In this document: positions 19,618-31,899 of the stretch, piece after piece
How the letters are laid out: every line of letters begins with the position of its first letter
How positions within the stretch are numbered: position 1 is the stretch's first letter
Assembly: GCA_022592445.1 (NCBI GenBank)
Contig: JABYQR010000101.1
Span: forward strand, 60,427 to 124,426
Origin: Cytidiella melzeri
Taxonomy: Eukaryota > Basidiomycota > Agaricomycetes > Polyporales > Irpicaceae
Reading direction: 5' to 3'
Length of the DNA stretch: 64,000 nt
Position numbers and translations under genes: made by a program
The notes under the pieces: generated by a model
What the model saw: the letters and a program-made list of their open reading frames with translations, nothing else
Told to the model about the DNA's origin: nothing
The model's database searches: none

Positions 19618-21368
19618 ATGGCCTCCGTTCCATTCGAATTTGATCCAGACAAACTGGAAGCCGCTTTGGAATATGTCGACAAATGCTTTCGATGGTTGGC
19701 TGCTGGAGGCCACGTTGATATTGCTCGGTACGTTGCACATGCATCTTGTCAAACAGTCAAATTGATTTTTGCTTCATTCTAGCGTCGCAGAACTGGACTT
19801 CGACGAGGTAAGCTTGCTGCCTCCTTCGGGAAATCTCGCTTGGGCTGAGCCCCCGATAGATCGTACAGACCGTGATCGACTTGCCAGAGAATATCTATAG
19901 TGCACAGAATCGGCTGGCCCCAATCAATCGTCTTCCTCCAGAGCTCTTGGGAATCATATTCGAGCATCTCATCGAGGATCCTCCCGTGGTGGTGGGGACG
20001 GGTTATCATCTCATGGACTACTGGTGGCCGGAAATCCAGTCCGTTTGCCGCCATTGGAGACACATCGCTGTACACACGCCGGTGTTGTGGAGCTATATGC
20101 ATGTGAACGTCGAGGCCTTGGAGAGACAGAGTGCTCTTGCCTTGACTAGCCTTAAGCGATCTCGCGCTCTTCCTCTCACCATCTATCTCTTAGGCGATAT
20201 ATGGCACGAAGTTGACGACAGTTCTTTGTTAGAGAATATCAAATCACACTCAGGGCGTGTTCGGGAGCTGCGTTTGGACGAGGTTGAGGTTCATTTTCTA
20301 GATCTCTACCTACAGAAGGCCGACGGATTGGAAGTGTTGGTCGTCAATGAGCCCTTATTCAAGGAGGAGTACGACGACAATGTCAACAGTTGGCATTTCC
20401 CAAAGTTGCGCACATTAGTCATGAACTCCTTCACTGGCTGGAATGGAGCAAATTTTCGTACATTGCGCCATCTCATTCTTGAGGAACAACCTATCAATTT
20501 CGACTACTTCCATGGTTTACACGCACTCCTAGCACTGAACCCGCAGCTGGAAGATCTGGTGCTCCTCGATATGCATTGGGAAGATCTTTTAGAAGAATGG
20601 TTATCAAAAGGCAGCAATATTGGTGTGTTACCGCCTCTCAACATGCCAAATTTAAGGCGAATTGCGGTCAGGACTCTCTCCTCGGAGGTGACGCATGAAC
20701 TCGTCGAGAAGAGACTAGTCCTACAAGCCGGGCATGCAAAAGTTTACTATTCCCCGCTATCAGCTGCGCCACAGTTTCCGTTTCAGCAAAAGCTTTTCAT
20801 TGGCAGTCACACATGCATCGTCAGTACGGACGGACGTTCAAGTTATCGCATAGACGACGACTTTGGACGCTTTTACCAAGAATGTGTTATCCGATCGACT
20901 CAGTCTCAGCCAAAAGAGCTTTGGCTATGGTCGTTTTACCGTTACATGCGAAAAAGTGACTTCGACTGGACGGTAGCGTTGAAGGCGTTGCAAGGGGTGA
21001 AGAAGATCGTTTTAGCTCGCGACATTCCGTCTTGGCTCAGCCATCTATCCGAACACCACCTATTCCCCAACTTGACAGAACTACAGATACATCGACAACA
21101 ACCCAGTGATTTTGAGGCAATCACGTACTTCTTGGAACAGCGGCTCAAAGCACCATTTGACCCGATTCGAATCTTGCGCTTCGTACCGAGAACAGCCAAG
21201 GCCGTTGAGGGTTGGCAAGAGATCAGTCGCGGTTACGCGCGACTCGTTCCTAATGTTGTGTTGGAGAATCCTGATGCCCTGCCTCTGCGGATGGAACTGC
21301 CGTCCATTTGTACGACGGGCTCAACCGTTCACGCGTACTGGCCATCGTGGGAGGTGGCCATGCACTGA
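19618..21368 (+). CDS. F-box protein with leucine-rich C-terminal region (intact paralogue)
   Basis: Predicted SCF ubiquitin-ligase adaptor of about 544 residues. Exons are 19618-19727, 19783-19807 and 19869-21368, with introns 19728-19782 and 19808-19868, both GT-AG. The N-terminus MASVPFEFDPDKLEAALEYVDKCFRWLAAGG is conserved in all copies. The F-box spans about 62-115 (APINRLPPELLGIIFEHL ... SVCRHWRHIAVHTPVLWSYM). The remaining 430 residues form irregular leucine-rich repeats (RELRLDEVEV, LEVLVVNE, LRTLVMNS, LEDLVLLDM, LTELQIH), as in the large F-box families of Agaricomycetes. The target is unknown. Of four copies in this window it is the only one without a stop or frameshift, and it serves as the reference for reading the others. 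Confidence 0.9.
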
Positions 21369-23046
21369 GGCGATAATGGCATATATGTGGTTGGACGATG
21401 TATCAGAAACTGTGTTAGGTCTTTGAATGGTAGCAGTACCCTCTATCACAATCTGTAGTAGTAGTCAGTCACCCCTCCAAAATTTGGTTCCGTGGAACCA
21501 TAAACCCCTACAAGTGGCCGTTCGTCGAAACATACTTCAGCTCGAAACTACATGTGTGCGAACATTACTGGCAGACTTAATCCGTCTTGCAACGTTCACC
21601 ATCGGCCGGAAATGCATCTTGGTAACATGAAATATTCAGAAAGACGGTGCGTCCTGAGACGGCCCCTTGGCACCAGGGAGCGCGACCAAAATTCGAGCTG
21701 TGTATGAGTGCAAGTCGGGCCTCACTCGAACCTCCCCCCGAACGTTGCCTGATCCACAACACAGCGGACATTAACCCAAGCCTTCACTGTCTCGAGAGAG
21801 CGACAAGGTTAGGCTGTTGTTATCCAGTGAGTGATTTTGTATCGTTGGCTAATTCCATTGGTCGGAGGACTCGATATAGGCTCGATCGTCTAACGTTTAG
21901 TCCTGGTCGTCTGCCTGCATGTTGCGTGTTTTATGTACAGAGACGTCATGCCCCTCTTGAACGCTGTACACACCCCTGTGTACTTCCTTCTCAACTGTAT
22001 GAGTGGAGGTATTTGCCATCTACTAACGAATTTAGCGCAGACAAGGGAAACACGAGCTTGTGCAGGGCAGTGGCGTCTGAAGAAGTTCACTCACTATCAG
22101 TTCGCAGCAGTAGGATAAGCGCCCCGAAAAGTTCGGGAAAGTTATACGGTGGATGTTTGGATGCCGTTGCGGGGAGTGAGACATGGGGTAATGTACGAGT
22201 AACTTGTACAGTACACGCCAGAGTTATGCAGATGTTTGTGAATCCTGGACGAGGGGCACCAGCCCATGGCCCCTGTGGAATTCATAGGTAGAGGCGCCGT
22301 ACACCCCTATGCATTTTTATCGCCCACGATGGGAGCGGAAGTGTTACAGCTGCAGTGAATGCTGTCCAGGCTAAGAGAGCTTGGTCCGCAAGAGAATTTG
22401 AGCCTTGCATCGATGATGTGCTATGAGGTAGTACACTGCACGAGATCGAATACCAGCCGCATCATTGGGAGTTTTGTTGAGATAACGGCCGTGGGACGTT
22501 GTTGGATGCGCCCTTGCTGGAGCATTGTTCGAGCTCTTCCTGCTGCTATGTTGTACGAAGCAAGGTAGGACAAGTGCACACCGTGAAGCTTGGGGCATGA
22601 AAACCTCATCCCAGTGGCTCGGTATAGCTCACAGCACGGTTGACGGTAGCGGGCGCAAGTCACGCCGCAGATTTTCGCAGTTTTTTTTCCTCAATTTCCC
22701 ACAAAATTGGTCCCTATCAGGCATAGTTTCCGTGCCAAAACACTGCTTTGGCCCACAATCACGGCCCGAAAAGGGAAAGAGCGTGGGGGCGTGTGACTGT
22801 TCCTGGCGCTGATTGGGTGGAGGATTGGCAGATAGCATGTTCGAGGCACGGTAAACTACTTTTGGGCATAGGTCAGCATACACTTCTACTCTCTCTCCTT
22901 CTCCTCCTCCCTCCTCCATCTTCCACAGCCCGCTACCAACATACGGGCATACACCTCCCGTGCCATCCCACTCACCTCTTGTCAGTGACACAGACCCACC
23001 TGGCGACTACTACCTACATTATTACGCGCACTCGGTTAGCAGGGGA
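21369..23046. other. Long intergenic region
   Basis: About 1.7 kb between the F-box gene and the Zn2Cys6 gene. An open stretch at 21647-22291 starts only at GTG and has an unconvincing composition, so I do not call it. CT-rich tracts at 22885-22925, just upstream of the regulator, resemble basidiomycete core promoters. Confidence 0.5.
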
Positions 23047-26000
23047 ATGGATAGCATGGCGACTCCTGCACTCGAGTTAGATCTGCCCACCAGCTCTTCT
23101 CCTATGTTTCACAGCTCGGATACGATGGGAGGGTTATCGATGAGTGAGTCTCAAGGATCTGGAGGTCAAGGAGGAGGAAAGTACTCGAGCGGCCCGTACG
23201 TCAATGTTCATGTGTCGCTGCGAGCTCTTGTCAGACTAACTTGCGCGTATCTGCAATGCGTCGTCGTAGCCATCTACGCTCACGCATCACGGTTGTTTGT
23301 GCAGAGGTGAGTTTTTGTAGACATTGACTCTATGCTGGGCACAGGTCGCGTTTGTAGGAACCCATTTGCCACACTTCGTCATGCTATCAGCTATCAATGT
23401 CCAAGAAGCACGCTGACGATCTTCTTCCCGCAGTGCAAACGCCTCAAGCTCAAGTGTGATCGCCGTACACCGTGTAGCTCTTGTCTCAAACGGGACACGG
23501 TACAACGATGCGTGTATTCGCAGGCTGCTGCCGAAAAGATGTCAGTACACCTTCTCTTCGCATTACTCCCGCACTTGCTCATTTCGCCTCTTTGGAACCT
23601 TTCGTGACGCTATCTACTACCTCTCAATGGTGTTTGCCGATTGCTGCTGGGTTCTGGATGCTTCAGTGATGTACAATCTTTACACAACCGTCTCCTCGTT
23701 GTCGAAGGCCATTTGGCTCAACTCACCTCTGCCTCACCCACTGCCCTTACTTCCATCGCTCCGTTCAAATCATCCTACCCTGGCTCGACACCACTACAAC
23801 CGCACCCCGCAACAACCTCACAGCCAGGGACATCATCTTTACCCCTGCGGGCTCATGCTAGCTCCTCGTCAGGTGTCTGTCCCAGCAACGATCACGCTCT
23901 TCTGGTCACTGGAAGCTCTGGTAGCTCCATCGTGGTCAGCTTGGATGACACAGCTAGCATATGGCTCAATGAGATTGACACGCCCTCGGTTCTCGATGAC
24001 ACCAGACCCTCTGTTCTTTCTTCCTCCACGAGACCGCCTTCAAGCGTTGTACGTGTGAAGCTCGAGCCTACCCCCAGCTCAATACCGTTGTCATCTGAAG
24101 CTCTATCAAGTACGTTTATGCACTCAGCAGGCAGTCTCTCTGGGTTTGTTCCCCCATTGCCACACTCTGTCTTCCTTCCCGTCTCGGATTCACGACTATC
24201 TCGTAGCACACCGCAAACTTCGTCTTCGACAGCCTCAGATTCTGACACCCCACAAGTCACCTCTGCTCTGCTTCGCTATCTCCCCTCAACACCAAGCAGA
24301 CGTACACGGTACATGCAAAGTCTTGCCGAACTGATGCTCATGCATCCATGTTTCAATGTTCAACATTTTGAGCAGCGGGTAGACGCGATGTTGGCGTGGG
24401 GAGAGGCAAATGACAGTGCCGCGGCCAAACGCGACCTCGCACGGGACGTCTTCCTCGGTGTCAACACAAAGAAGGGGAGTGGGGAGCGCGGAGCGCCACA
24501 GCCGTCTTCGCCCAAGCCGACGTTGAGTTTTTTTGCGGCGACATGCGCTGCGTTTGCGTTGGGCGTTATGATGAGCGGGGACACCGACTCCGTCGCGTCT
24601 TCGCCCCCGGGGTCCTTGGAGACGGACGAGGAGTCGGTGGAACGGCGGTGCAGGGACCCTGCGGCCCTATTCGCCCTTTCCGAACAGGCGTTGGGACTAT
24701 TCGAAAAGACAAGCGCATACGACGTGGACAGCGTTGTCGCGATGCTTTTGCAAGTGTTGTACATGCTGCATGTGGGGCGGATGCGCGTTGGGCAGACGGT
24801 GTTCCCGTTGGTAGGGAAGATGGTCAACGTGGCGCGGATGATGGGGCTCGCGGTGGACCCGGACGAGTTTGTGGGGACGTACAGCTTATTTGAGGCAGAA
24901 ACGAGGAGGAGGGTATGGTGGGATGTATTCCATTATGACTCGTGAGTGATTTTTTTTCTCTTTGGGTGGGTTGTGGGTGACAATATTGATGCATGGTATG
25001 CGTGTTTTTGAAAGGCTTGTTTCGGAATGCATGGGCCAGCAGCCTCTCATTTTGGAGAACTCGTTTACCACAAAACTCCCGGCGGATGTGGACGAGGAAA
25101 AGTTCAGTCCGTCCTCGACCACAATACCGACCTTTTCGACAGAGTCCGGGGAGGCTGCACCGACTTATCTTGGCCTAAAGTGCAGGTACGCACGAGTTGA
25201 CACCTCACGTAAGCCGAGATCGCTAACGTTGTTTCAGACTGGTACAACTTGTCAAGGGCATACGCAGGCAAGCAGCGAAGGATCTCGCAGACGATGACGT
25301 TTCGATAGACCAAGCTGCTTCCGGCGAAGCAGAGATTTCGACATGGCTCTCCGACCTACCCCCCGCATTCCGGCTGAACATGGAGGCAGACATGGCGCAT
25401 TCCTTGTCCGGGTCACCTTCTACATCACCTTTTGTCGTAGCTCAGCGATGTGACCTCGTCATTGCTGCCAACCACGTGGTGTTGAAGCTCTACCTGCCCT
25501 TCATGAAAGAGTCTTGCGTGTCGAGCGGCTCGAAGCCTTCGCATCAGGCCCTTATGGGTACGATCAACGCCGCTCACGCTGTGATTTACGCCTCGAGAGT
25601 TCTCCACTCACTGTGGCGTGATACTCGACCAACCGCCTTCGACTATTACGACTATGGTCGCTCGCTATTCGACGCTGCCATTATCTGCGCGTACGCGGTC
25701 ATTCAGCAACCGAAAAACATCCTTGCAGCCGAGGCCATCAAAAGCTTGTCTAGTGCCCTCGAAGTTATGCATGCCTTGGACAACATCCGGACTGGCTTGG
25801 ACGCTAGCGGCTCCCCGTCGGAAGCAACTCACGTCGTCGAGCTGATGAAGGAAAAGGCTGAACGTGCGCGTGCGTCAGAGGTTGCTCCGACTGGGACGAA
25901 GCGCAAGCGGAATGATTCTTTACCGTTGCGTGAGGCGAAATTGGCGGGTGGGTTCCAACTTCCGTATGTTGGGGCGTCTGTCAGTTTTGTGAAGCCTGAT

Positions 26001-26996
26001 CAGTCGCGTGTGACGCCGTTGGCGTCGAAAATTGCTGATGTCACGGCGTCGAGACGCGGGTCGCTGGGCAACCCACCTGACGCGAAAGCGTTCAAGTCAT
26101 CGTCGTCGTCCGGGAAGAAGGACAAAGACAAGGCCTCTAAGTACCCTCCCATTGGTATTCGCGTTCGGTCGCCACAGAGCCCGCCGCCCACTTCGCAAAT
26201 GACTTATGATGCTGGGATTAATCACGCTGGTCCTGCCGCGACAAATCCCGCCGCTGTCAGTCCTATGTCGCCCCCGGATGGATCGCAGCAATCTTCGACA
26301 CTGAGCTCGCACTCGAACACTGCTGCGTATCAGTACCCTCAGACGCATGTTGCACCATCACAGCAGCAAGAGCCTCGTATCACAAATGCTATGAGACACG
26401 ACTTCCAGCTCGAATATAATCACACTGCCGGTCCCGCCAATGACCATTACCACAGCTCTTTTGCCTCGGATTCTTCTCCAGGATCCTCTTCTGGGTATGA
26501 ACACGCTCCTCCGCCCCCTCCTTCTGCTTCGTCGTATGATATCAATTCCTCTCAACCGCCCCAGTCTTTCCGATCTGTCCCGCCTTCTAACCCCCAAGAA
26601 TACTACATGCCCCCGACGCCCTTCACACCTAACCCCTCCGCATATGAGCAACAATCGTCCCAAAGCATGTCCATGCCCGTATCGTACGGAATGCCTCCAC
26701 CGATAGACACCTCCATGAACGGAGGAGGTGTCCTCTCTATCCCAGGTACACCCCGCGACTCGTACCACATCCTCCCCGCCAAGTCGTCGTCTTCCTCCGG
26801 AGGCCCTCATTTCGACACCCAACTGGGCAAGTCAGAGTTGGACCGCCAGATGCACGTCGAGTATCAGCCGACGGCGACGTCGCATGGGATAGCGATGACT
26901 GCGACGTCGATGACGGCGCCGTATGTGCAGGGGTGGAGGCCTGATGTACGGCAGAGTCATCCGTGGGAGTACAGAATGTTTAATCCGCATTCTTGA
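23047..26996 (+). CDS. Zn2Cys6 fungal transcription factor
   Basis: Nuclear regulator of about 1165 residues in six exons: 23047-23195, 23270-23306, 23434-23540, 23667-24941, 25015-25185 and 25238-26996. The binuclear zinc cluster is assembled across an intron: exon 2 ends VVCAE and exon 3 starts CKRLKLKCDRRTPCSSC, giving Cys60, 63, 70, 76, 79 and 88 (CX2CX6CX5CX2CX8C). A heptad linker follows (DVQSLHNRLLVVEGHLAQL). The middle region is a Fungal_trans domain (FALSEQALGLFEKTSAYDVDSVVAMLLQ, then ETRRRVWWDVFHYDSLVSECMGQQPL). The last 400 residues are Ser/Pro/Gln-rich and probably activating. The 37-nt exon 2 is easily missed by gene finders. Target genes are not evident from the neighbourhood. 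Confidence 0.88.
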
Positions 26997-27502
26997 CCGT
27001 TCTTAGCAGGCTGCTGCTTTATCTTTCTTCGTCCTTTTTTTTAAATGTTCGAGTCTGTCCCGCGGTTGAGTTCTACCTACATGCCACATGTATAACACTG
27101 GCGTTATCTCAGTCTGTATCTTGTTGATAATGTATTTTACTTTAGGATACATATTACTAGTACTTAAGTAGCAGTTTTGTTTTCGTATAGCGTACTATTG
27201 ATTGTCGGGGCTTCTCTTTTGATCTCGATTTCTGCTTTTGCTATGCTGTCGCTCTTCATAATTTTCCTGAGGAAACTGGACGCCTTGGTGCTGCCTTGTC
27301 TCTCGCTATCAACTTAAATATTTACTCGCTTTTGTTGGCGCAACAGCTAGTGTGTCATTGATGTGTAAACTCTGCACAAACTTGAAGTTGCGATATTATT
27401 TCGCGGTTGTTGCCGTACCCAATCTTTGTGGCGTGAGACATTGCCCAAATCAGTAAGCGAGCATTCCTCCTCCTCCTCCAAGTTGCCACTGCGATCAACA
27501 GC
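26997..27502. other. Intergenic, convergent 3' ends
   Basis: T-rich stretches (TTTTTTTTAAATG at about 27037, GATAATGTATTTTAC at about 27124) fit 3'-UTR and termination sequence of the regulator. No gene. Confidence 0.5.
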
Positions 27503-30001
27503 TCAATGCCACCACCTTTTTTCGAGCGTACGCACAACCGAGAACATCATCACCGCATACACAAACGACACGTATATCGCAATATCACCCGTGCCCGTCC
27601 TCGCCACGGGCCCAGTCCACCATTCCTGGGACATGCACACCACCACGAGCCCGAGCGAGGTCACGAACGTGAAGATCGCGGCGTAGCCTTTGGGCAGGTT
27701 CGGGTGGCTGGGGACGTTCCACGCTTCTTCTGGGCTGTAGCGATCCCAGCAGCTGCGTCGGAAGAGGAAATGTTCGGTGAGGACGATGCCTAGGAAAGGT
27801 GCGGCCCAGTAGCCGATGAAGCCTGCCAGTTTTCATTAGAATGAGTGCAAAGAAACAGTTTCATGGAAGGTTATGCAGGTTGGGGAGTCATTTTGGAAAC
27901 GATTTCGGTATGAAGGGACGGAGATGTCAAAAAAAAAGAGACGTACTGAGGATCTGGACAAAGGTTGCGTAGAAACGGGTGGCACCGACGATGCCGACGG
28001 GGATCAAGCTGTCAGTCAAGTCGTCGGTCGTTTGGTGAGCGGGCGTGCGCTGTGGGCCTTTGACAGTTTTACGCTTCGAGAGAGACTTACACTGCTGTCG
28101 ACACGATTGCGAACACGAAACGAGGGATCCTGGAAAAGATGGAAGCGATGGTCATGAAACTCGTGCAGACGGTGTACATCGCCGGTGCACTGGCGCTGGG
28201 AGTTGTCAGGCACATTAGCACAAGGAGAAACTTTCCAAAGCCACCTGTCGGCTCCAAGACAGCGGCAACTAGACCTCCGACGTTGTTTGGGCCGAGGAGG
28301 CCAGCGTTCCATGCAGGTACGTAAGCTGCGGCGGCTGTGAACGCTGCTCCGAGCATATGTACGGGAACCTAGGTAAGAATGTTGTGAGTTGTCAAATGGA
28401 TACAAGAACCGTGTATGCGCATGGTGTACGCACACTGGAGACGAAGAACCCGAGGTAGGCGTAGACGAATGTTTTCATGCTGACGAGACATTCCAGCGTT
28501 AATCTCGCCCTTCTCTAGATAGACGATAGACACGCACCCCGATCCTTTGTCACGATGAAAGATACCATAATCCGGCGAAAGTGGAGACCAAGAAAGGTCA
28601 GTCACTGCGAGAGCAGACGCAAAAGTGAGTATAGAGGCCGGTGTTGCGGGTACAGGCGCAACCGTCGGTACGTTCGTGAGAGTCTTGCCACCCACACCGA
28701 GCATGACGATGAATGCCACAATGTTCGGTATCCATGCCAGCATTTCAAACCTTTTTGTTCACGGGTTCCAGTTCAACACGTTTTTCTCAACACTGGGACC
28801 GTGAGATGACAACTGACCAATGGAGGGTTTGGTATCCGCAGAACGTGACCTGCGAATGAATGGTTAATGTCATTACACCGCTGAGCGTGCACCTGCCCGC
28901 TGCCGCCGCGACGTCAGGTCATACCAAAAAACGGACATACAGCGAGAGAGATCAGCCCGGTGATCACAATCCCAGTCGTCGGATTCAAATGAGATGAGAC
29001 ACTGGAGAGGGTCTGACCACCTATGATACAGTTGATGATGAGGTAGCCCTGCGTGGAGAGGGCGTTAAGTATGCTGGGGATGATTGCACCGTAGTATCTG
29101 CAACGCAAAAAGGGGGTCCCTTCAGTTACAAGCTTCCCAAGAAGTTATTGGAAAAGTTGAAGCGTACCCCCACGAGAATCTACTCTGCACCATCGACCTC
29201 GTTCCTAATTTGGGTCCAAATACGGCACTACACACAGCAACGTCAAATGAGAGCAAGTCAACCATGAGTGTGTGTTGCAAGCAATGCAAGCGTGTTGCTG
29301 AGATTGAAGAACGTACAAAATGGCAGGGAAGAGGCACGCGCTGGGTGTTAACCCTGACGTCAGTGACACTGAGACAAAACAATGTGTAGGGAAGGAACGC
29401 ACATGGTATCAACGACGATGATTGTTGCAAATGTGTCCCTCATTCCGAGACCAAACGCGGCGGGACCTACACTACCTGCGCCAAACCTACGATACGCGCA
29501 TGGAGAATCATCATTCCTTGTTACCGAAGTTCAACCCTTTCCCCAACCCAGCGGAAATATGTAGGGGGTTCCAAAGCGGGGACAAGGTGAATGAACTACG
29601 CACGTGAGGACATTGACATTCGCTGCGAACCATACGAAGAAAATCTGGTACAGTCGGTTGTCGGTGCGTCTGTTCTCGGGCACGGGAGTTATACTGCCCA
29701 GTGTGCCGATATTGACACGAAAATGCCGCGGCACGGGAGGAGGGTTGCGGTCGTTCGGTCAGAAATAGTGACAAAAGCACTGCACAGAGCAATAACATGG
29801 TAACGAGCTCGAGTAAGAAGCTCACCCGTGTCCTTCCAGGCCTTGACTAGCCAGCCATGCTGTGACCCGCAGCGTCAGAGAGTCGAGTTTGCTGGGTGGT
29901 GTGGCGAGGTCGATGCCAGGGGCATCAGAGACAATATTGATGATGCTCGCAATCTCGCTCTTTTCGTGCATGTCCGCCCGTTCGATCTTGTCATCTGTCA
30001 T
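27503..30001 (-). CDS. Purine-cytosine permease-like transporter (NCS1 family)
   Basis: Plasma-membrane nucleobase:cation symporter of the Fcy2 type. The start is ATG 30001 (MTDDKIERADMHEKSEIASI). Exons I can place are 29826-30001, 29604-29693 and 29403-29486. Next is an exon or exons within about 29090-29352 whose exact splicing I could not settle, then 28941-29097 and several more to the stop at 27503-27505. Family hallmarks in order: GITPVPENRRTDNRLYQIFFVWFAAN, FGAGSVGPAAFGLGMRD, FGPKLGTRSMVQSRFSWGYYGAIIPS, NCIIGGQTLSSVS, VTFCGYQTLHWFE, PDYGIFHRDKGS, HMLGAAFTAAAAYVPAWN, and near the end GYWAAPFLGIVLTEHFLFRR. About 12 hydrophobic segments are spread over the exons. The C-terminus RTLEKRWWH is short and cytosolic. 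The substrate (cytosine, purines or a vitamin) cannot be told from sequence alone. Confidence 0.88.
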
Positions 30002-30480
30002 CGGTAGTCAAGTTGGCTTGGTCCAGCGAGAGCGAGGGCGAAGAGACGAGTGAGCGGGACAAGGCTGGCGAGGCGAGCATAGTGACGCTAGATAAGACGA
30101 GATAGACCGTGGCATCAGAAGCCTTCAACTGAGAGTACATTCTCGCGGCAATGAAGAAAGTCACTGCAAATGGGCCAACTTTTCGCATGGTGCTAGCTTC
30201 TGAGCTTCCGATTTCAGAATGCCCACCCCGATATCTCTGATAGTATGAAACGACATCACCTCAAGTTTGTAGGCACGCAGTTTGACACAGATCTCCATGC
30301 CATGCTGTCTAACAAGCACAGCATGCGGGATGTAAAAGTGCGAAAAGCAGTGTCCTTAAGAGGGCTAGTACTTTGGTGATGTGCGAGTTCGCGGACGAGT
30401 GAAACAAGAGCGAGACAAGGACGGTTAAATTAGATGTACAACAGGATGAGTATCTTACTGAAGACTCGGAAGGTGTTGCA
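30002..30480. other. Intergenic between permease 5' end and SEC11 3' end
   Basis: No gene is seen. Short open frames on the minus strand up to 30188 read into the permease 5' region in a different frame and are not supported. Confidence 0.5.
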
Positions 30481-31327
30481 CTACTCGCGCTGGATTAAGG
30501 CGAGTAATCCCAGCACACCGATGAGCGCGTATTTCAGTTGCGGAAAGTCATTCTGGAACAAGATTAATGAAAGTCCAAAAAAATTGCGGTGTTGAGTACT
30601 TGCCATGGCAATCGTCACATATCCAACGTAGGGCAAGAAGCTGTGCATCCATGTGAGAATAGGTACCCCCACAGACCAACGAAGCGGAGACTCACCCTCG
30701 CACTTTCCCGACGATGTGCCGCCTCTCCAGCCACTCGAGTCCCTGGTAAAGATCGATGTCGTCGACAGGGTTGTTGTCACCTTTTGTAATCAGAAGCTGG
30801 TATTGCGCAAGTGGGCTTGCTGCGACCAAGCTGCCGGCGGAAAAAAAACCTGAGTGGGTAACTTGTAGGTCGTAGTCTATCACATACCCTTTCTTGTTCG
30901 ACACGACATCACGCGTTTCCATCACACGATGCACGATAGGAATGTCTGCGCCCGGAATCTTGTAAACTGTGATGTCCCCTGTTTGGTACCGTTCGCCGGT
31001 AGGGTTTGTCAGGAAGAGCAGGTCGCCACGGTAGAAGGCGGGTTCCATAGAGCCGCTACAAGGACGGTAGGTGATGAGCATGCAAATGGATTCAAAGCGA
31101 TACCTAGTGTCGACACATACCTGAGAACGACTACTATTGGCGACTCTGTGTTGCACGCCAACCCCAATCCTTTCCATATCATCAGTCCTGTCATCAGGAC
31201 CGACGCAAAGTTGAGAATTTGCAACAAGACCTGGAAGGTAGTGAGCACTTGAGTATTTCACCAGACCACAGCGGCGTACATGTCTGAGTCCTAGGCGTCG
31301 CAACGTTTTGAGCTCGTCGGCGAACAT
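30481..31327 (-). CDS. SEC11: Signal peptidase complex catalytic subunit
   Basis: ER membrane serine protease that removes signal peptides, 189 residues in six exons: 31280-31327, 31121-31230, 30888-31055, 30696-30830, 30604-30640 and 30481-30552. It starts [16 protein letters not shown] and has one transmembrane helix ([20 protein letters not shown]). The catalytic Ser lies in [20 protein letters not shown] (split by intron 2), His in IPIVHRV, and the Asp residues in [16 protein letters not shown]. The ending [22 protein letters not shown] is standard for the family. Intron 5 (30553-30603) has a GC donor (ATG then GCAAGT), fixed by the invariant AMNDFP. The length matches the family. It is head-to-head with the G-alpha gene. 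Confidence 0.95.
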
Positions 31328-31899
31328 GAGGGGGAGAGTGAGGAACGCGAAGTGAGACGACAGAATCTTAAGCGCGTGGAACGTGGCGAATAAGCGCCGT
31401 CGGCCCATCCCGAACATCCCGGGTTTCCGAGGCGGGTTGTTCGTCGCTGAACGTTGTGCTGAGCTCTGAACAATGTTCGTGCATGCTGCTCCTCGGATTT
31501 CTTTGCCTGCAGCTCGCCGTACTCTGCTATATCGTCCAACGGCGTGCACTTGTTGATACGAAATATGGCAAATTTCTGATTGTGTCGCGCCCGGCGACCC
31601 TTTGCGTTGCTCTGCGTTTCAAGTCCCGCAGGCACGCGGCTAACGAGAGTGGCCTAGCGAAAGACACACAGGAACGGCTTTTGTTTGAGCATCGGGCACA
31701 AACATTGTCAGCCGCATTTATCGGAGAGACGCCCGGTATATAACTTGACATACGCCCCTGCAAGCCCGACCCTGACCCTGCACAAGTCCTTCAGCCTTTA
31801 ACACTTCAGCGACACCTCCTCGTCTCTCCCTCTCCCCTCGTCCTCCTCTCCTACACCGCACAGCTATATCGCAGCTCTCCTCACACCCCTGCCGAAACC
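31328..31899. promoter_or_regulatory. Shared upstream region of SEC11 (-) and G-alpha (+)
   Basis: 572 bp separate the two start codons. CT-rich tracts (CCTCCTCGTCTCTCCCTCTCCCC at about 31816-31838) lie just before the G-alpha ATG, and GGTATATAA lies at 31735-31743. No CCAAT box was noticed. A bidirectional promoter is likely because no other gene fits here. Confidence 0.45.

Noticed and set aside
21647..22291. 214-codon open frame between the F-box gene and the regulator
   Set aside because: It opens with GTG, is Cys/Arg/Ser-rich without recognisable structure, has no splice or promoter context, and overlaps equally long frames on the other strand.
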